Positions 36,353-49,555 are shown, numbered from the stretch's first letter. The stretch: 64,000 nt of DNA from Homarus americanus (GCF_018991925.1 NW_024738608.1:783699-847698), one strand, 5' to 3'. The notes: generated by a model not told the origin, from the sequence alone. Made by a program: numbers and translations.

Positions 36353-36758
36353 CACCCGGAGTTGTCTAGGTTTGTTTCTGACGAAATAAAGTTAGCCAGA
36401 ATGGGTGCAGCCACTACCAGCTAGATTTAGAGGGCAGGTCATAGCTTAGGTCCGTCCTTGGCCAAAATTAAGTGCTCACGCAAAGAATAACCATAGCAAA
36501 TTTCACCTCTATGTTAAAATTGTGGACATGCAATGGGGGACGTTCCTCCGTCTGGCAGGTCGGTAGTCGGTGTTGACGGTGAGAGGAAATGTTATTGTGC
36601 TGTACTGACTCGTGGCACTTTTCCTCTGTGGTCAAATTCCCAAAATTACACCACCGGAACACTGGTCGGGGGTGTGTGTACATCTAAGCCAATTTTTCAC
36701 CTGTCTGTCTTAAAAAATGTAGCCGTGTATATCGAACGAGTGAGCAAGCCAACGAATG

Positions 36759-36760
<2 letters not shown>
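36350..36760. other. Unique sequence, unrecognised short frames
   Basis: A 92-codon plus-strand frame (36533-36811) and a 71-codon minus-strand frame (36468-36683) overlap. Neither resembles a known family. Confidence 0.45.

Positions 36761-36793
<33 letters not shown>
36761..36793. repeat. (AC)n microsatellite
   Basis: About 16 AC units. Confidence 0.95.
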
Positions 36794-36795
<2 letters not shown>

Positions 36796-36889
36796 CTGTA
36801 CTGTACTGTAAACGAAACATTCTGATCTGTCCCCCATTCTTCGTGATGCATTAACTTATGTTCCTGCATCTTCAATCTCATTCTTCATT

Positions 36890-37260
36890 TCCCTTCATCA
36901 TTATTCATATAATCTTCCCCTCTCCTTCCACCTCCTGTTATACTGCACCACCTTTCTCCATTTCTGCTTTTACTTCAACGTAAGATAAGACATTCGGCTT
37001 TTCATATTAAATCATATTCTTAGTAGTTCTCCTTCGTTCCCTCCTCCACCCCATATTTCTCCTCCTCCCCTGCTACACCCATTTTTCCCCTCCTACTTCT
37101 CCCCTTGCTGCTACTCACACAATCTTCCTACTCCTCCTCCTCCCCTTTCCTTCCATTTCTCACTTCATATCAACCACGACATTTATCTCCATTCCAAAAT
37201 TCCCCCCCATCTTTTAAAAGCCAATCCTCTCCCCATCACCCAAGACCAAATTGTCCCTAC

Positions 37261-37307
<47 letters not shown>

Positions 37308-37310
37308 CTA
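36890..37310. repeat. C/T-rich tract with (TC)n
   Basis: Pyrimidine-rich. TC repeats occupy about 37262-37308. Confidence 0.8.
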
Positions 37311-37489
37311 TGTAATCACAATAGCTACCTACTCGATCCCATCAAGAAAATTGAACCACTCAGGGCTGATCCCAATCTGAGGCAACCGTCGCGTGACTGG
37401 GAAAATGCCCCGAGGGATTGGCAGATCCACAAAATCAACAATCACTAGTCAGGTGCGAGGTGGGAGAGTAGGGTATTATTTTTTATATA

Positions 37490-38200
37490 CGATTTGATTC
37501 CCTAAATATGGAGATCTGATCCCCCTTAAGCAACACGATTTTAATCCATAAGGGGTTAGATTATTGTTGTTACGGGGGCAACCTGAACCAGAAGTCGTGC
37601 ACAGTAGGTTAAATTGTTGTGCTTACCTGGTTAAATTGCCGTGCTTCGAGGGGTTATATCGCCGTGCTTTTGATGTTAAATCGTCATGCCTAAAGGGTTG
37701 AAAATCGTCGTGATTAAACACATCGGCCTCATTAACTAAGTAGAGATTATTAAACCCTTCAGGCGAGACGATTTAATATTTTTAGACATGACGATTTAAC
37801 CTTTTGGACATGACGATTTCACCCTTTACACACAATACTAGCGATTTAACCCCTTAATAATGATAGTTTACCCTTTGAGGACGATGATTTAACTTTAAAA
37901 ATGATGATGGTTTAACTTTATGATGACGAGAATTTAACCTTTTGGAAGAGGATAGTTAAACCATTTAAGAACAGGGACTTAAACACGACATCTTTAGTTC
38001 CTTAATACAACTGTAACCGACCAAAATTAAACCTCCAAAAACACTACAATTTTAAAAACAAAACTAGTCAATTAAACCCAATAAGAACTCAGGATATGTA
38101 CTCTCTAATACCACTAATTATACTCCTTAACTATGATAAGTTCAGCCTCTTGAAAACGACGAAGTTAAACCGATAAACAGGAAGGTTTTAAAGTCATCAG
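37490..38200. repeat. Degenerate minisatellite whose units switch orientation
   Basis: Up to about 37715 the units read GGGGTTA(A)AT(C/T)GTCGTGC. From about 37750 the complementary form ACGATTTAACC(T)TTT appears instead, for example GACATGACGATTTAACC. The two halves are therefore inverted relative to each other around about 37735. Divergence between units is high. Confidence 0.65.
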
Positions 38201-38254
38201 TACATATTTTTTTTTCCAGCGGTTTAGATGTGAATCATGAGTGGGGGTTTTGGA

Positions 38255-38375
38255 CGATGATCTTGTTCAGGATGAGTCAGTTATTGATGTAAGATAAGTC
38301 AGTTATTGATGTAAGATGACTCAGTTATTGATGTCAGGATGGATAAATTATTGATGATCTATTCAATTCTTGATG
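38255..38375. repeat. ~28-bp repeat of CAGTTATTGATGTAAGAT
   Basis: Three clear units and one diverged unit. Each keeps (A/G)GTCAGTTATTGATG or a GACTCAG variant. Confidence 0.8.
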
Positions 38376-39160
38376 TCACTTCCTCTTTGTATCAATTCTC
38401 AAGACATATTTTTTGGGGTAACTTGGAAATATGAATTAGTTCAGTAACACTTAACTATCGGTGTTGATACTTAATAGGACACACCCATTTTCTCTCTCAC
38501 TCACGCACTCACCCACGCACGCACTCACTCACGCACACACTCTCCCTCAAGATAACATTCAAAGTACTAACAAAATTACTTAATCGTCATTATTATGTTT
38601 CTGTTATGATGATATAACGCATCAAGTTGACGTGGCTATGAAATACTCTTAAGTAACGTGAACGCTTCTGTCTTAACTGCATTTATGAACGTTCCCGACC
38701 TCTAACTGCATTCATGAACGCCTCCTGTCCTATATCAGCATTCATAAACGCCCGAAATGGTCCAGAAATGCTTTATCATTCGTTAGTCACTCTGCAGTTT
38801 CTCTCATGATGGGAAGAGGGAACAATTCCACCCCAACAATTGAAGACTGATGATGGTGTATTGTCAACGCTTCTCGTGCACTAAGCTCTCAGAATTCACT
38901 CCCAGATACTACACTGTAATAAACACTCACCTTCCTTTCCACACTCTGTCAATCACTCAAACTTACAACTTTTTACCCCGATAAAAGTTTTAAACTCACT
39001 GAAGAGAATCTCATTACCACGCTCAGGAAATAATGGTAAATTTTTGTTTTTTTGGGTATTTAGGAGAAGAAAAAAAATTGTCTAGTGGAGTTGGTTACTG
39101 TGTAGTGAAGGAACTTGTGAGGATAGTTTCTGTGGTGACCAGCAATTGGTGGAGAGGGAG
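38376..39160. other. Unique sequence with small degenerate repeats
   Basis: A CACTCACGCAC patch lies at about 38497-38540. Three or four units of GCATTCATGAACGCC type lie at 38640-38760. No gene recognised. Confidence 0.5.
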
Positions 39161-39420
39161 GGAGAGAGAGCTATATATATATAATAAAATACATATAGAT
39201 AATGAGATAGATAAGAGATAGAGAGAATAAGGAAGATAGAGAGAATAAGAAAGCGAGGTAGAATAAAAGAAAGCGAGATATGTAAAAATAACACCTGGCA
39301 TTACAAAAAAAAAAACGAAAGAAATCAATGAGAAATTAACAAGACACAAAAATAAACATCAAACAAGGAATAAACACAGGAAATAGAATAATCAGGAATA
39401 ACTAGAAGACAGAGAGAGAG
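39161..39420. repeat. A/G-rich tract
   Basis: GAGATAGA, GAATAAGAAAGCGAG and similar purine-biased repeats. Confidence 0.65.
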
Positions 39421-39777
39421 TGAACCATCCTCTCCTTTACCTATTACCTCAAACACATTCCCCAAACCCAGGACTTGATAACAGTACAACCAATACTAAT
39501 ATTATGATATGATTAAGATATTTACCCGAGCGTAAACAAGGGCGTGTTATCATAGTAGGCGAGCAATCCCACAGTGTGAATGAAATCAGGGAAGAACCAT
39601 ACAGGCGTTTCCCTCGTCTGTGTAGGAGGGAATAGGATGACATGTTTAGAGAGGTAAACAAAAGTAAACAAGTGTGGAATGGTGAAACACTTATCAGGTC
39701 ACATGGGCTATTGTTTGGTTTGTTTAGACAAGGGGTGAGGAAAATTGTTTAATAGATGAGGAGAGATGCATGTGATT

Positions 39778-39813
<36 letters not shown>

Positions 39814-40050
39814 TCAGTACATTGACACCTGAACCTCTAAAACTCCTTCTCTGCCGTCAACACCCTCACATCCTCACCAATATACAACCAACATGACATT
39901 TGACCTCTGAACTGCAAAAGGCTCAAGGCTGGGAGAGGTAAGTGGCCGCCAATCCCACTCAGCTGTAGAATTTGTCAAGCTGCTGTGATAGCATTTATGA
40001 TTGACATGTAGTCTGATCGTCAAGAAGAGAAAACTATATAAAATTAATTG
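39421..40050. other. Unique sequence with (TC)n
   Basis: TC run at 39780-39808. A donor-like GAG|GTAAGT lies near 39938 with no supporting frame. Confidence 0.5.
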
Positions 40051-40060
40051 TCTGTCTGTC

Positions 40061-40118
<58 letters not shown>

Positions 40119-40130
40119 TGTCTGTTAGTG
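40051..40130. repeat. (TGTC)n(TG)n compound microsatellite
   Basis: TG repeats flanked on both sides by TGTC units. Confidence 0.95.
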
Positions 40131-40204
40131 TGTTTGTCATGTCATCACAGGTAAACATTGAGAAAAAGGTGTTTATTTTTTTTACTTCTGTTTTTAGTGC
40201 TGAC

Positions 40205-40530
40205 CTGCCTAATTAACCTAACCAATTCTAATGTAGTCAAACCTGATCTAACTTAATCAGAAGTAATCAAGCCTAACCTAACCAAATCAAACTTAATCGA
40301 ACTCAACCTAACTTAATACAACCAAATCTAACCTACCCATAAACTAACCGAAATATAATTATTTTATTTAACTTTACCCAACAATAACATTACCTGATTA
40401 ATTTAAAATAATCTAACCTAACATAACCGAACTTAATCTAACCCAAACCAACAAACCAAACCTAACCTAACCTAACCTAACCTAACCTAACCTAACCTAA
40501 CCTAACCTAACCTAACCTAACCTAATCTAG
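40205..40530. repeat. Interstitial CCTAA tract with degenerate flank
   Basis: 40205-40455 holds eroded CCTAA, CTAATC and ACCTAACTTAAT strings. 40457-40525 is about 13 near-perfect CCTAA units. It is bounded by unique sequence on the right, so it is internal and not a chromosome end. Confidence 0.85.
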
Positions 40531-40599
40531 CCTAATTTAGGATGAAACATTACTACTACTGTTAATTTTTATTTTTTCCTCCACCAACAATCATTAAAG

Positions 40600-40880
40600 C
40601 CCCCACGCCCACGTCTCAACATCCATCAACGCCCACGACATCACTCGGAACATCACGCTACTCGTCTACCCCTCCCCCCCCTGTCCAAGCCCTCTTCCCC
40701 GCCCATACCAGACCTCCTTCCGCCCTCCGCCCTCGCAGCCGCCCAAGTGATCGCCCTCCGCCCTCGCAGCCGCCCAAGTGACCGCCATCCGCCCTCGAGG
40801 CCACCAATATGCCCGCCCTCCGCCCTCTCCTCCACCCACTTTTGTTGACACTCGCCTCATCAGCTGACTCGTTCATTCAC
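40600..40880. repeat. C-rich segment with 31-bp tandem repeat
   Basis: A unit beginning CGCCCTCCGCCCTCGCAGCC starts at 40721 and 40752 (31 bp), with diverged units following to about 40840. This is among the most GC-rich parts of the window. The frames across it are compositional. Confidence 0.8.
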
Positions 40881-40974
40881 TCTCGCCTTCAGAAACTTGG
40901 CGTCTTATTATGGCTTTTGGGGTCTAGTCTCTTCTTGTCTATTTCTTAACGTCTTATATAACTTCTTTTATCAT

Positions 40975-40975
40975 C

Positions 40976-41012
<37 letters not shown>

Positions 41013-41042
41013 CCTCTCTCTCAGTACTCTAGACACGTTTTC

Positions 41043-41085
<43 letters not shown>

Positions 41086-41353
41086 CTCTCTCGTCACCTC
41101 TCATCTTTCTCTCTCTTTACTCCTCTTCATCCAAGTGATTTCTCGTTGCACTCTCCCCTCTCTTCCTTCCTTCTCCTCCCTATCACCTCCCGTCTCTCTC
41201 TTACCTCCCTGCGTCTCTCACTTCACCCCCCATTATACACTCAGGCGTGTCTCGTGTATTTAGGTCAAGTGGACGACTCACTCTCCCCAAGTATTTTTAT
41301 TCTCGTATATAAACTCATCTTTATCCATTTTTCTCTTCACTTTTACATTTTTG

Positions 41354-41417
<64 letters not shown>

Positions 41418-41420
41418 GAG
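40975..41420. repeat. C/T-rich tract with three (TC)n runs
   Basis: TC runs at about 40980-41007, 41046-41081 and 41356-41414, with C/T-rich sequence between. Confidence 0.9.
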
Positions 41421-41579
41421 TTCGAGATAAAAAAAGTAAACAAGGAAAAGGAAAAGTTAAAATAAACCCATTAAAGAATATGGAAGCATAAAGGAGTTAA
41501 AGAATAACACATTTGTTCTCTTTATCCTACTTAGAGAATGTGAGAGAAAAGAAAGAAAAACAAAGTAGGAGAAGATAGA

Positions 41580-43415
41580 CCACAACACACACACTTCTAC
41601 CGCAACACACTTCTACCAACACACACACTTCTACTGCACACACTTCTACGCCACACACACTTCTACCAACACACTCTTCTACCAACACACACTTCTACCG
41701 CAACACACACTTCTACCACAACACACTTCTACCTAACACACTTCTACCACAACACACACTTCTGCCACCAACACACCTTCTACCACAACACACACTTCTA
41801 CCACAACACACACTTCCACCACCAACATAAGCTTCTACCACAACACACTACAACAACACACTACTACCACACACACACACTACTACCGCAACACACATTT
41901 CTACAGCAACACACTTCTACCACAACACACACTTCTACCACAACACACACTTCTCCACAACACACACTACTACCACAACACACTTCTACCGCAACACCAC
42001 ACTACTACCGCAACACACTACTACCGCCAACACACACTACTACCCCAACACACACCTTCTGCCGCAACACACTTCTGCTGCCAACACACACTTCTACCAC
42101 AACACACACTACTACCACAACACTACTACCATCACACACTACTACCGCAACACACTTCTACCACAACACACTTCACGCTTGCCTTCTACCTGCTTAACCC
42201 CTCTTTCTCCACAACACACTTCTACCAAACACACCTCTACTACAGCTACACACTTCTACCACAACACACTTCTGCCACACACACTACTACCGCAACCACA
42301 CTTCTACCGCAACACACACTTCTGCCATAACCACACTTCTACCATCAACACACACTTCTGCTGCAACACCTTCTACTGCAACACACTTCTGCCACCAACA
42401 CACCCCTGCAACACGCACATACCACAACACACTGCCACAACACTTCTCCGCAACCACTACCAACACACACTACTACCGCCTCTACTACCGCAACACACTT
42501 CTGCCACAACACACTTCTCACTGCAACAACACTTCTACAACCTCTCTACAACCTTCTTCTGCAACACACACTACTACTTACCAACACTGCTTCTACCACC
42601 ATAACACACTTCTCTGCAACACATCTCTACAACACACTACTACCACAACATACCACCAACCACCTACTATGACACACTACTACCAACACACCAGCTACTA
42701 CACCTTTCCTGCTTCTGCTAAACACCTCTTCTGCCACCAACACCACCAACCTTCTGCAGCTTCTCACTGACACACTTCTGCCAACACTTCTGCCACAACA
42801 CACACTACACCACAACACACTTCTGCTGCACCAACACACACTACTACCGCAACACACACTACTACCACAACACACACTACTACCACAGCACACTACTACC
42901 ACCAACACACACTACTGCCACAACACTACTACCGCAACACACACACTACTACCCATAACACACACACTTCTACCACCAACACACCTACTGCACCAACACA
43001 CACTACTACACAACACACACACTACTACTGCAACACACTACTACGCAACACACTACTACCAACACACTACTGCAACACAACCCCTACCACAACACACTAC
43101 TACCACCACAACACACCTTCTCCACAACACACTTCTGCCAACACACACTTCTACCGCAACACACACTTCTACCGCAACACACACTCTACCACAACACACA
43201 CTTCTACCACAACACACACTTCTACCGCAACACACACTTCTACCACAACACTTCTACCACAACACACACTTCTACCACAACACACACCTCCACCCACACA
43301 CACACACACTTCTACCACAACACACACACACACACACCTCTACCGCAACACACACACACTCTACCACAACACACACACTTCTACCACAACACACACACTT
43401 CTACCTCACACCATG
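41580..43415. repeat. ~18-bp minisatellite ACACACTTCTACC, ~1.8 kb
   Basis: Over 90 units of (AAC)ACACACTTCTACC(A/G)CA. CTACTACC replaces CTTCTACC in patches, and TTCTGCC variants cluster at 42050-42800. Unit boundaries drift through indels, so no reading frame persists for long. Confidence 0.92.
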
Positions 43416-43479
43416 AACACACCAAAAACATACACTACCACACTCATACACCACACGTTTACCACACATCACAACAATC

Positions 43480-43520
<41 letters not shown>
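43480..43520. repeat. (AC)n microsatellite
   Basis: About 20 AC units. Confidence 0.95.
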
Positions 43521-43522
<2 letters not shown>

Positions 43523-45436
43523 TAACCATACACCATCACATACATCCATACAAGGTAAGCTATGGTAGGTTAAACCTAGGTCAGGTCAGGTCATGGTTGG
43601 TTAGGTTAGGTTCGATAAAAAATTCCCCTTAACAATCATCTCCCCAGAGTTTCACCTCAACAGAGCGTCACTTCCCCCGCCACCTCTGTGTACGAATGAC
43701 GTGAGAGACCCGGTGACGTCACGAGCGCCAGGTAGACACAACAAACACACGTGTCCCATCGATCTGCTTATATCACCAGGTAAGACTGTCCCTGGCGCCA
43801 CCCTCACCTCCACACCCCCCTCCTCCTGCTAGAGGAGGGGGAGGGGATGAGGGGGGGGGGGACGCTCTTCACTAAATTTCTTCATCTATTTGGGTGTTTA
43901 TCTATAAAAGTCTTCGTTTATATACTGTACTTTTTATGTTTTGATTCGTTTATTCGTTTTAGGTAAGTCAGTGTACTGGATACCTGTTTATGTACCCAAG
44001 TTTAGGTGTGTGTGTGTCTCAAATCCTCAGCCTCAATCAATGAATCAGCCAAAGTACCGTCCTCATAATATCTGAGGGTTGGTGACCACAGTCCTCCACC
44101 CTAAACATTCTCGGGCTGTTTTTACCAATCCTGCGATGTTTTGCATCTCTCTGGGAACACATTTTTAATTTTATTCATCCATCCCGGTTTCTGCTTCCCC
44201 CCTTACCCTCAACTTTACCCATTAATATTTCTGTTAACCTTTAAATGTGGTCAATTGGACTGAAAATCGCTACACTTGATACATCTTAACCTTTTACATC
44301 AACTTCTTGTGATATTTTAGTTCTTCCAGATTTTGCAAATTTGGAAAAAATTGCAAAATATCAATAACTGGGAGAAGATGGCGGCTGACGGTGCACATAT
44401 GTAAATGAAACTTGGCCCTCTTGCAAATGGGGGACATACTTATAAAAATAAATTCTAAAAGTTTGAAAAATTCTTGCAAAAATTAGCAAAAAAGTTGTGA
44501 ATTTCAAGTCAGAAGGAAACAGGACATTCCGTGGCCACAAGATAAAACTAAAACCACATCTTGTAAACAATACCATAAGAATTAAAAGATGAGAATATCT
44601 ATATATAACAAAAACTTCACAAGAAATATTTAAATAAAAATCGCAATTTTTTTTACCAATTTACATTAATCATGTGATGCTACGAACTGATATCTAGACA
44701 ATCCGAAAAGTAGGGAACATACAGAACTTGTCTAAACTTAATTCTATACCAAACTGAGATAAAAAAATCACACAAACACACATCAGCTGACAGGTGTATA
44801 GATGCTCGACTCCTCCACATATCAACAATAAGACCTAGTGTATCTATTGGTCAATATCTCTCTAAATACTGTCGCTTGTCTTTTGTTTCTAAATCCCTCT
44901 ATACTTATAACCATGTACTTCATTAATCTTATACACTATATACTTATACCAATATTTAATTCACTCTTACACGCTACACCAATACACTCTTTCACTCTAC
45001 CATCTCTATACCTATATTCTATACTCAATAAATACATTATATTCCCTACTTATATTATGAGTTTATATATGACAATACTTTAACGTTATATATGATTCAC
45101 TCTACTATTAACTGACAGACTATAACTCGCACTGTCACTCTGAAAAGTAAAATGAATCACGTTGGAGCTATCAGTCTTTTTTCCCAGCAACACAACATAA
45201 ACACAGGCGGCTATTAACAAGTAGGATAGGATTCTACAGCAGAGGTCAAATCCGTATAAATCCCCCTTAACCGGAATTCTAGTAACAGGATTTGAGATTT
45301 GTCCGGTGTTTCTCCTACATAATCCCTCGTTCCCGGTTTACTCGTAAAAAAAAAAATTCCGTCTGCCACGTTGGTATCCTGGATTTTCCTCTGGGTTGAA
45401 GGTCACCTATTAAATCCGGGTAAGGGGGATTTTTTT
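43521..45436. other. Unique sequence with promoter-like motifs
   Basis: 43560-43615 has GGTTA/GGTCA short repeats. 43680-43800 is GC-richer and carries the CRE and donor noted separately. AAGATGGCGGC, an exact YY1-type motif, is at 44375-44385. The rest is AT-rich with no recognised gene. Confidence 0.5.
43714..43781 (+). promoter_or_regulatory. CRE palindrome followed by a splice-donor-like site
   Basis: TGACGTCA (43714-43721) is the full CREB/ATF site. 58 bp downstream, CACCAG|GTAAGA (junction 43779/43780) matches a strong donor. Together they could mark a promoter and non-coding first exon, but no start codon context or downstream exon was found. Confidence 0.2.
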
Positions 45437-45444
45437 TGTGTGTT

Positions 45445-45507
<63 letters not shown>
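45437..45507. repeat. (GT)n microsatellite
   Basis: Interrupted at the left (TTTGTG), then pure to 45507. Confidence 0.97.
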
Positions 45508-45510
<3 letters not shown>

Positions 45511-46055
45511 ATACTCTATTGTTCTCCGGGGTTATGTAACTGTTCTATTCGATCCTCAGAACCAGGTGTGATTTGTGAACAAGATCAGGCTGTTATTTTC
45601 CTCGTTAGTCTTCATGTTTTTCAAGATTAGTTCATTGTTCTCCTAGTTTGTTCTTCTCGCTCTACTTGTTCCATACCATTACGCCCCTGTTCCCATAGTT
45701 CTTCAAAATCACGCCCCTAGTTCTTCAAGATCAACCTATCCTACTATTTTCTACCTGTCCAATACCACACACCTGTTCTCTACAAAATCAATTCCTATTT
45801 TTTTTCACCTATGCCCCAGGATCAGCCAGGTGAGGGCTCCGTGACACCTGAACCCCAAACACTATGACATCTCAATTATCTCACCTAACCCTGACCTAAC
45901 AATAACCCTCATTTGGTTACACAGAAAGACACAGTTTTTCATCACGGTTTCTCATGACCCGTGACGACATAACTATAGGTCTGATGCTGTTATGTAAGGT
46001 GGTATTACGATGTTTACCTTTTGTTTTTCACAACAACGATATCGGAAATAATTAT
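45508..46055. other. Unique sequence
   Basis: Repeated CCTGTTC/AAGATCA(A/G) strings near 45585-45790 hint at an old repeat. No gene recognised. Confidence 0.45.
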
Positions 46056-46922
<867 letters not shown>

Positions 46923-47226
46923 CCGATCCTCCCGTAATCCAATATGGCCGCTATATAAACATCACATCAGGATATAAACATTATAGAGACCGCCCCGTAA
47001 TCCAATATGGCCGCTATATAAACATCACATCAGGATATAAACATTATAGAGACCGCCCCGTAATCCAATATGGCCGCTATATAAACATCACATCAGGATA
47101 TAAACATTATAGACCGCCCCGTAATCCAATATGGCCGCTATATAAACATCACATCAAGATATAAACATTATAGAGACCGCCCCGTCATCCAATATGGCCG
47201 CTATATAAACAACAGGATATAAACAT
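46923..47226. repeat. 63-bp minisatellite, five copies, with CCAAT and TATAAA motifs
   Basis: Equivalent points (CCCGTAATCCAATATGGCCG) fall at 46931, 46994, 47057 and 47118, with a last copy near 47180 that has GTCATCC. Every unit contains CCAAT, ATGGCCGC, TATATAAAC and a second ATATAAAC. The copies are nearly identical, so expansion was recent. Confidence 0.93.
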
Positions 47227-47287
47227 TGTAATTCAATTCACGTTTGTTTATAACGTCATGTGATTAACGTACGTTTATATCATTCCC

Positions 47288-48174
47288 AAACATCAACACG
47301 TCATCAATTTACCTTACATCAACACGTCATCAATTTATCCCACAACAAAACGTCATCAATTTACCTTACATCAACACGTCATCAATTTACCTTACATCAA
47401 CACGTCATCAATTTACCTTACATCAACACGTCATCAATTTACCATACATCAACACGTCATCAATTTACCATACATCAACACGTCATCAATTTACCATACA
47501 TCAACACGTCATCAATTTACCTTACATCAACACGTCATCAATTTACCATACATCAACACGTCATCAATTTACTCCATACACGTCACACCTCATCAACACG
47601 TCACAATTACCTACATCAACACGTCATCAATTTACCTACATCAACACGTCATCAATTTATTACATCAACACGTCATCAATTTACCAAACATCAACACGTC
47701 ATCAATTTACCTTACATCAACACGTCATCAATTTATCCCACAACAAAACGTCATCAATTTACCTTACATCAACACGTCATCAATTTACCTTACATCAACA
47801 CGTCATCAATTTACCTTACATCAACACGTCAACAATATACCTTACATCAACACGTCATCATTTTACCTTACATCAACACGTCATCAATTTACCTTACATC
47901 AACACGTCATCAATTTACCTTACATCAACACGTCATCAATTTACCTTACATCAACACGTCATCAATTTACCTTACATCAACACGTCATCAATTTACCTTA
48001 CATCAACACGTCATCAATATACCTTACATCAACACGTCATCAATTTACCTTACATCAACACGTCATCAATTTACCTTACATCAACGTCATCAATTTACCT
48101 TACATCAACACGTCATCAATTTACCTTACATCAACACGTCATCAATTTACCTTACATCAACACGTCATCAATTT
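47288..48174. repeat. 26-bp minisatellite, ~34 copies, each with CACGTCA
   Basis: The unit contains CATCAACACGTCATCAATTT followed by ACCTTA. Because 3 x 26 = 78, no stop arises and a 327-codon plus-strand frame runs across it (47260-48243). It is a translation of the array. A variant pair, ATCCCACAACAAAACGTC, occurs at 47337 and again about 398 bp later, which suggests a block duplication. 47565-47660 is the most degraded part. Confidence 0.95.
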
Positions 48175-48990
48175 TTCTCCTTATCATTCGTTTTCGTCAC
48201 GTCATCACGACCACTGACACACGACAATCACGGCATCCCATAATGACATCAAGCTAAAAATAACTGTTTTTCGGGTCATTTCTTAGTTCCCCCTTTCCCT
48301 CTCGCCTCCTTTTCATCCTCTCCTCTTCCCCTTCTCTTCTTTCCTCACCTCTTGTTCTTCCTCTTCATATCCTTATCTCCTTCTCTTCCTCTCCTCCACC
48401 CCTTCCTACTTTCCTCAAACTCTATTACCATCCACTTTAGCACACCCTTCCTCCTCCTCCTCCTCCTACCTCCTTCGCCTCATTTCCCATTCCTCTCCAA
48501 TCACTCACACCTTCACTTTCCCTTCCTTTCTCTCCCACATCTTCATATTTCACCCCAGGAGTTCTGCTATATGACCCCCGTTCCTTACCCACTGGTCGAC
48601 ACTCCATCGCCTTTCATTATTTACCCCGTGTAAACCTTTCTTGAAAAGCACCAAAAAAAAATCCATCCCATTTTTTTTAACTCCATTACGTTCATTAATT
48701 CGTGGGATTTTTACGTCTGTCTGTCTCTCTCTTCATTAGTTTCCAATTTTTACTTCGTTCATAATATGTATACTAAATGTTTTTGTCGGTTTTCTTTGTT
48801 TTATTCTGTTTTATTTGTTTTCTTCTGTGTTATTCGTCTTTTGGTCTTTCGTTTTTGCTTATTTGCAATTTATATTTTTCATTTTTTTCACTATTCTCTT
48901 TTCGCTTTTTTTGGCAAATTGTCATCGTCGAATTTCATTTTATATCCAAGAAAACTCCTAGAATCTGTCTTCCTTCATTGTCTTGACAGT
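48175..48990. other. C/T-rich then T-rich sequence
   Basis: 48280-48560 is pyrimidine-rich, and 48620-48950 is T-rich. Hydrophobic frames here follow from composition. Confidence 0.6.
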
Positions 48991-49195
48991 GTGTGATGAG
49001 AAAAATTTTCCTATGATTTTCTTAACATGTTTTCGTCTGTTATAAACTTTCCTCAACTTTTCCTTAAGCCTCTCTAGTTTGTTGTCATAAATTTTCATCA
49101 ACTTTCTCTTAAGCATCTCTAGTCTGCTGTCATTAATTTTCATCAACTTTCAATACCACTTCTCTGGTCTGTTAATAATTTTCCTCAACTTTCTA
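48991..49195. repeat. Degenerate ~60-bp repeat
   Basis: CTCTAGT(T/C)TG(T/C)TGTCATAA and AATTTTCATCAACTTTC recur three or four times. Confidence 0.7.
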
Positions 49196-49199
49196 CTGT

Positions 49200-49555
49200 C
49201 ATAACATTCCTGTCTTCAAGAACACACCTTTTTCCTGTCTTGTAACACTTTCTTCCTGTCTTGTAACACTTTCTTCCTGTCTTCAATCACACACTTTCTT
49301 CCTGTCTTGTAATACTTTCTTCCTGTCTTCTATCACACTTTCTTCCTGTCTTCAATCACACACTTTCTTCCTGTCTTCTATCACACTTTCTTCCTGTCTT
49401 CAATCACACACTTTCTTCCTGTCTTGTAACACTTTCTTCCTGTCTTGTAACACTTTCTTCCTGTCTTCTATCACACTTTCTTCCTGTCTTCAATCACACA
49501 CTTTCTTCCTGTCTTGTAACACTTTCTTCCTGTCTTCAATCACATATTTTCTTCA
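49200..49555. repeat. 21/25-bp minisatellite CACTTTCTTCCTGTCTT
   Basis: Two unit types, ending GTAA (21 bp) or CAATCACA (25 bp), are interleaved over about 15 copies. Confidence 0.9.

Noticed and set aside
40457..40525. Chromosome end (true telomere)
   Set aside because: Only about 13 CCTAA units, with more than 20 kb of unique sequence and arrays on both sides.
47260..48243. 327-codon open frame as a repeat protein
   Set aside because: It is the 26-bp minisatellite read in frame. Its 26-residue period is exactly three DNA units, and the flanks add no domain.
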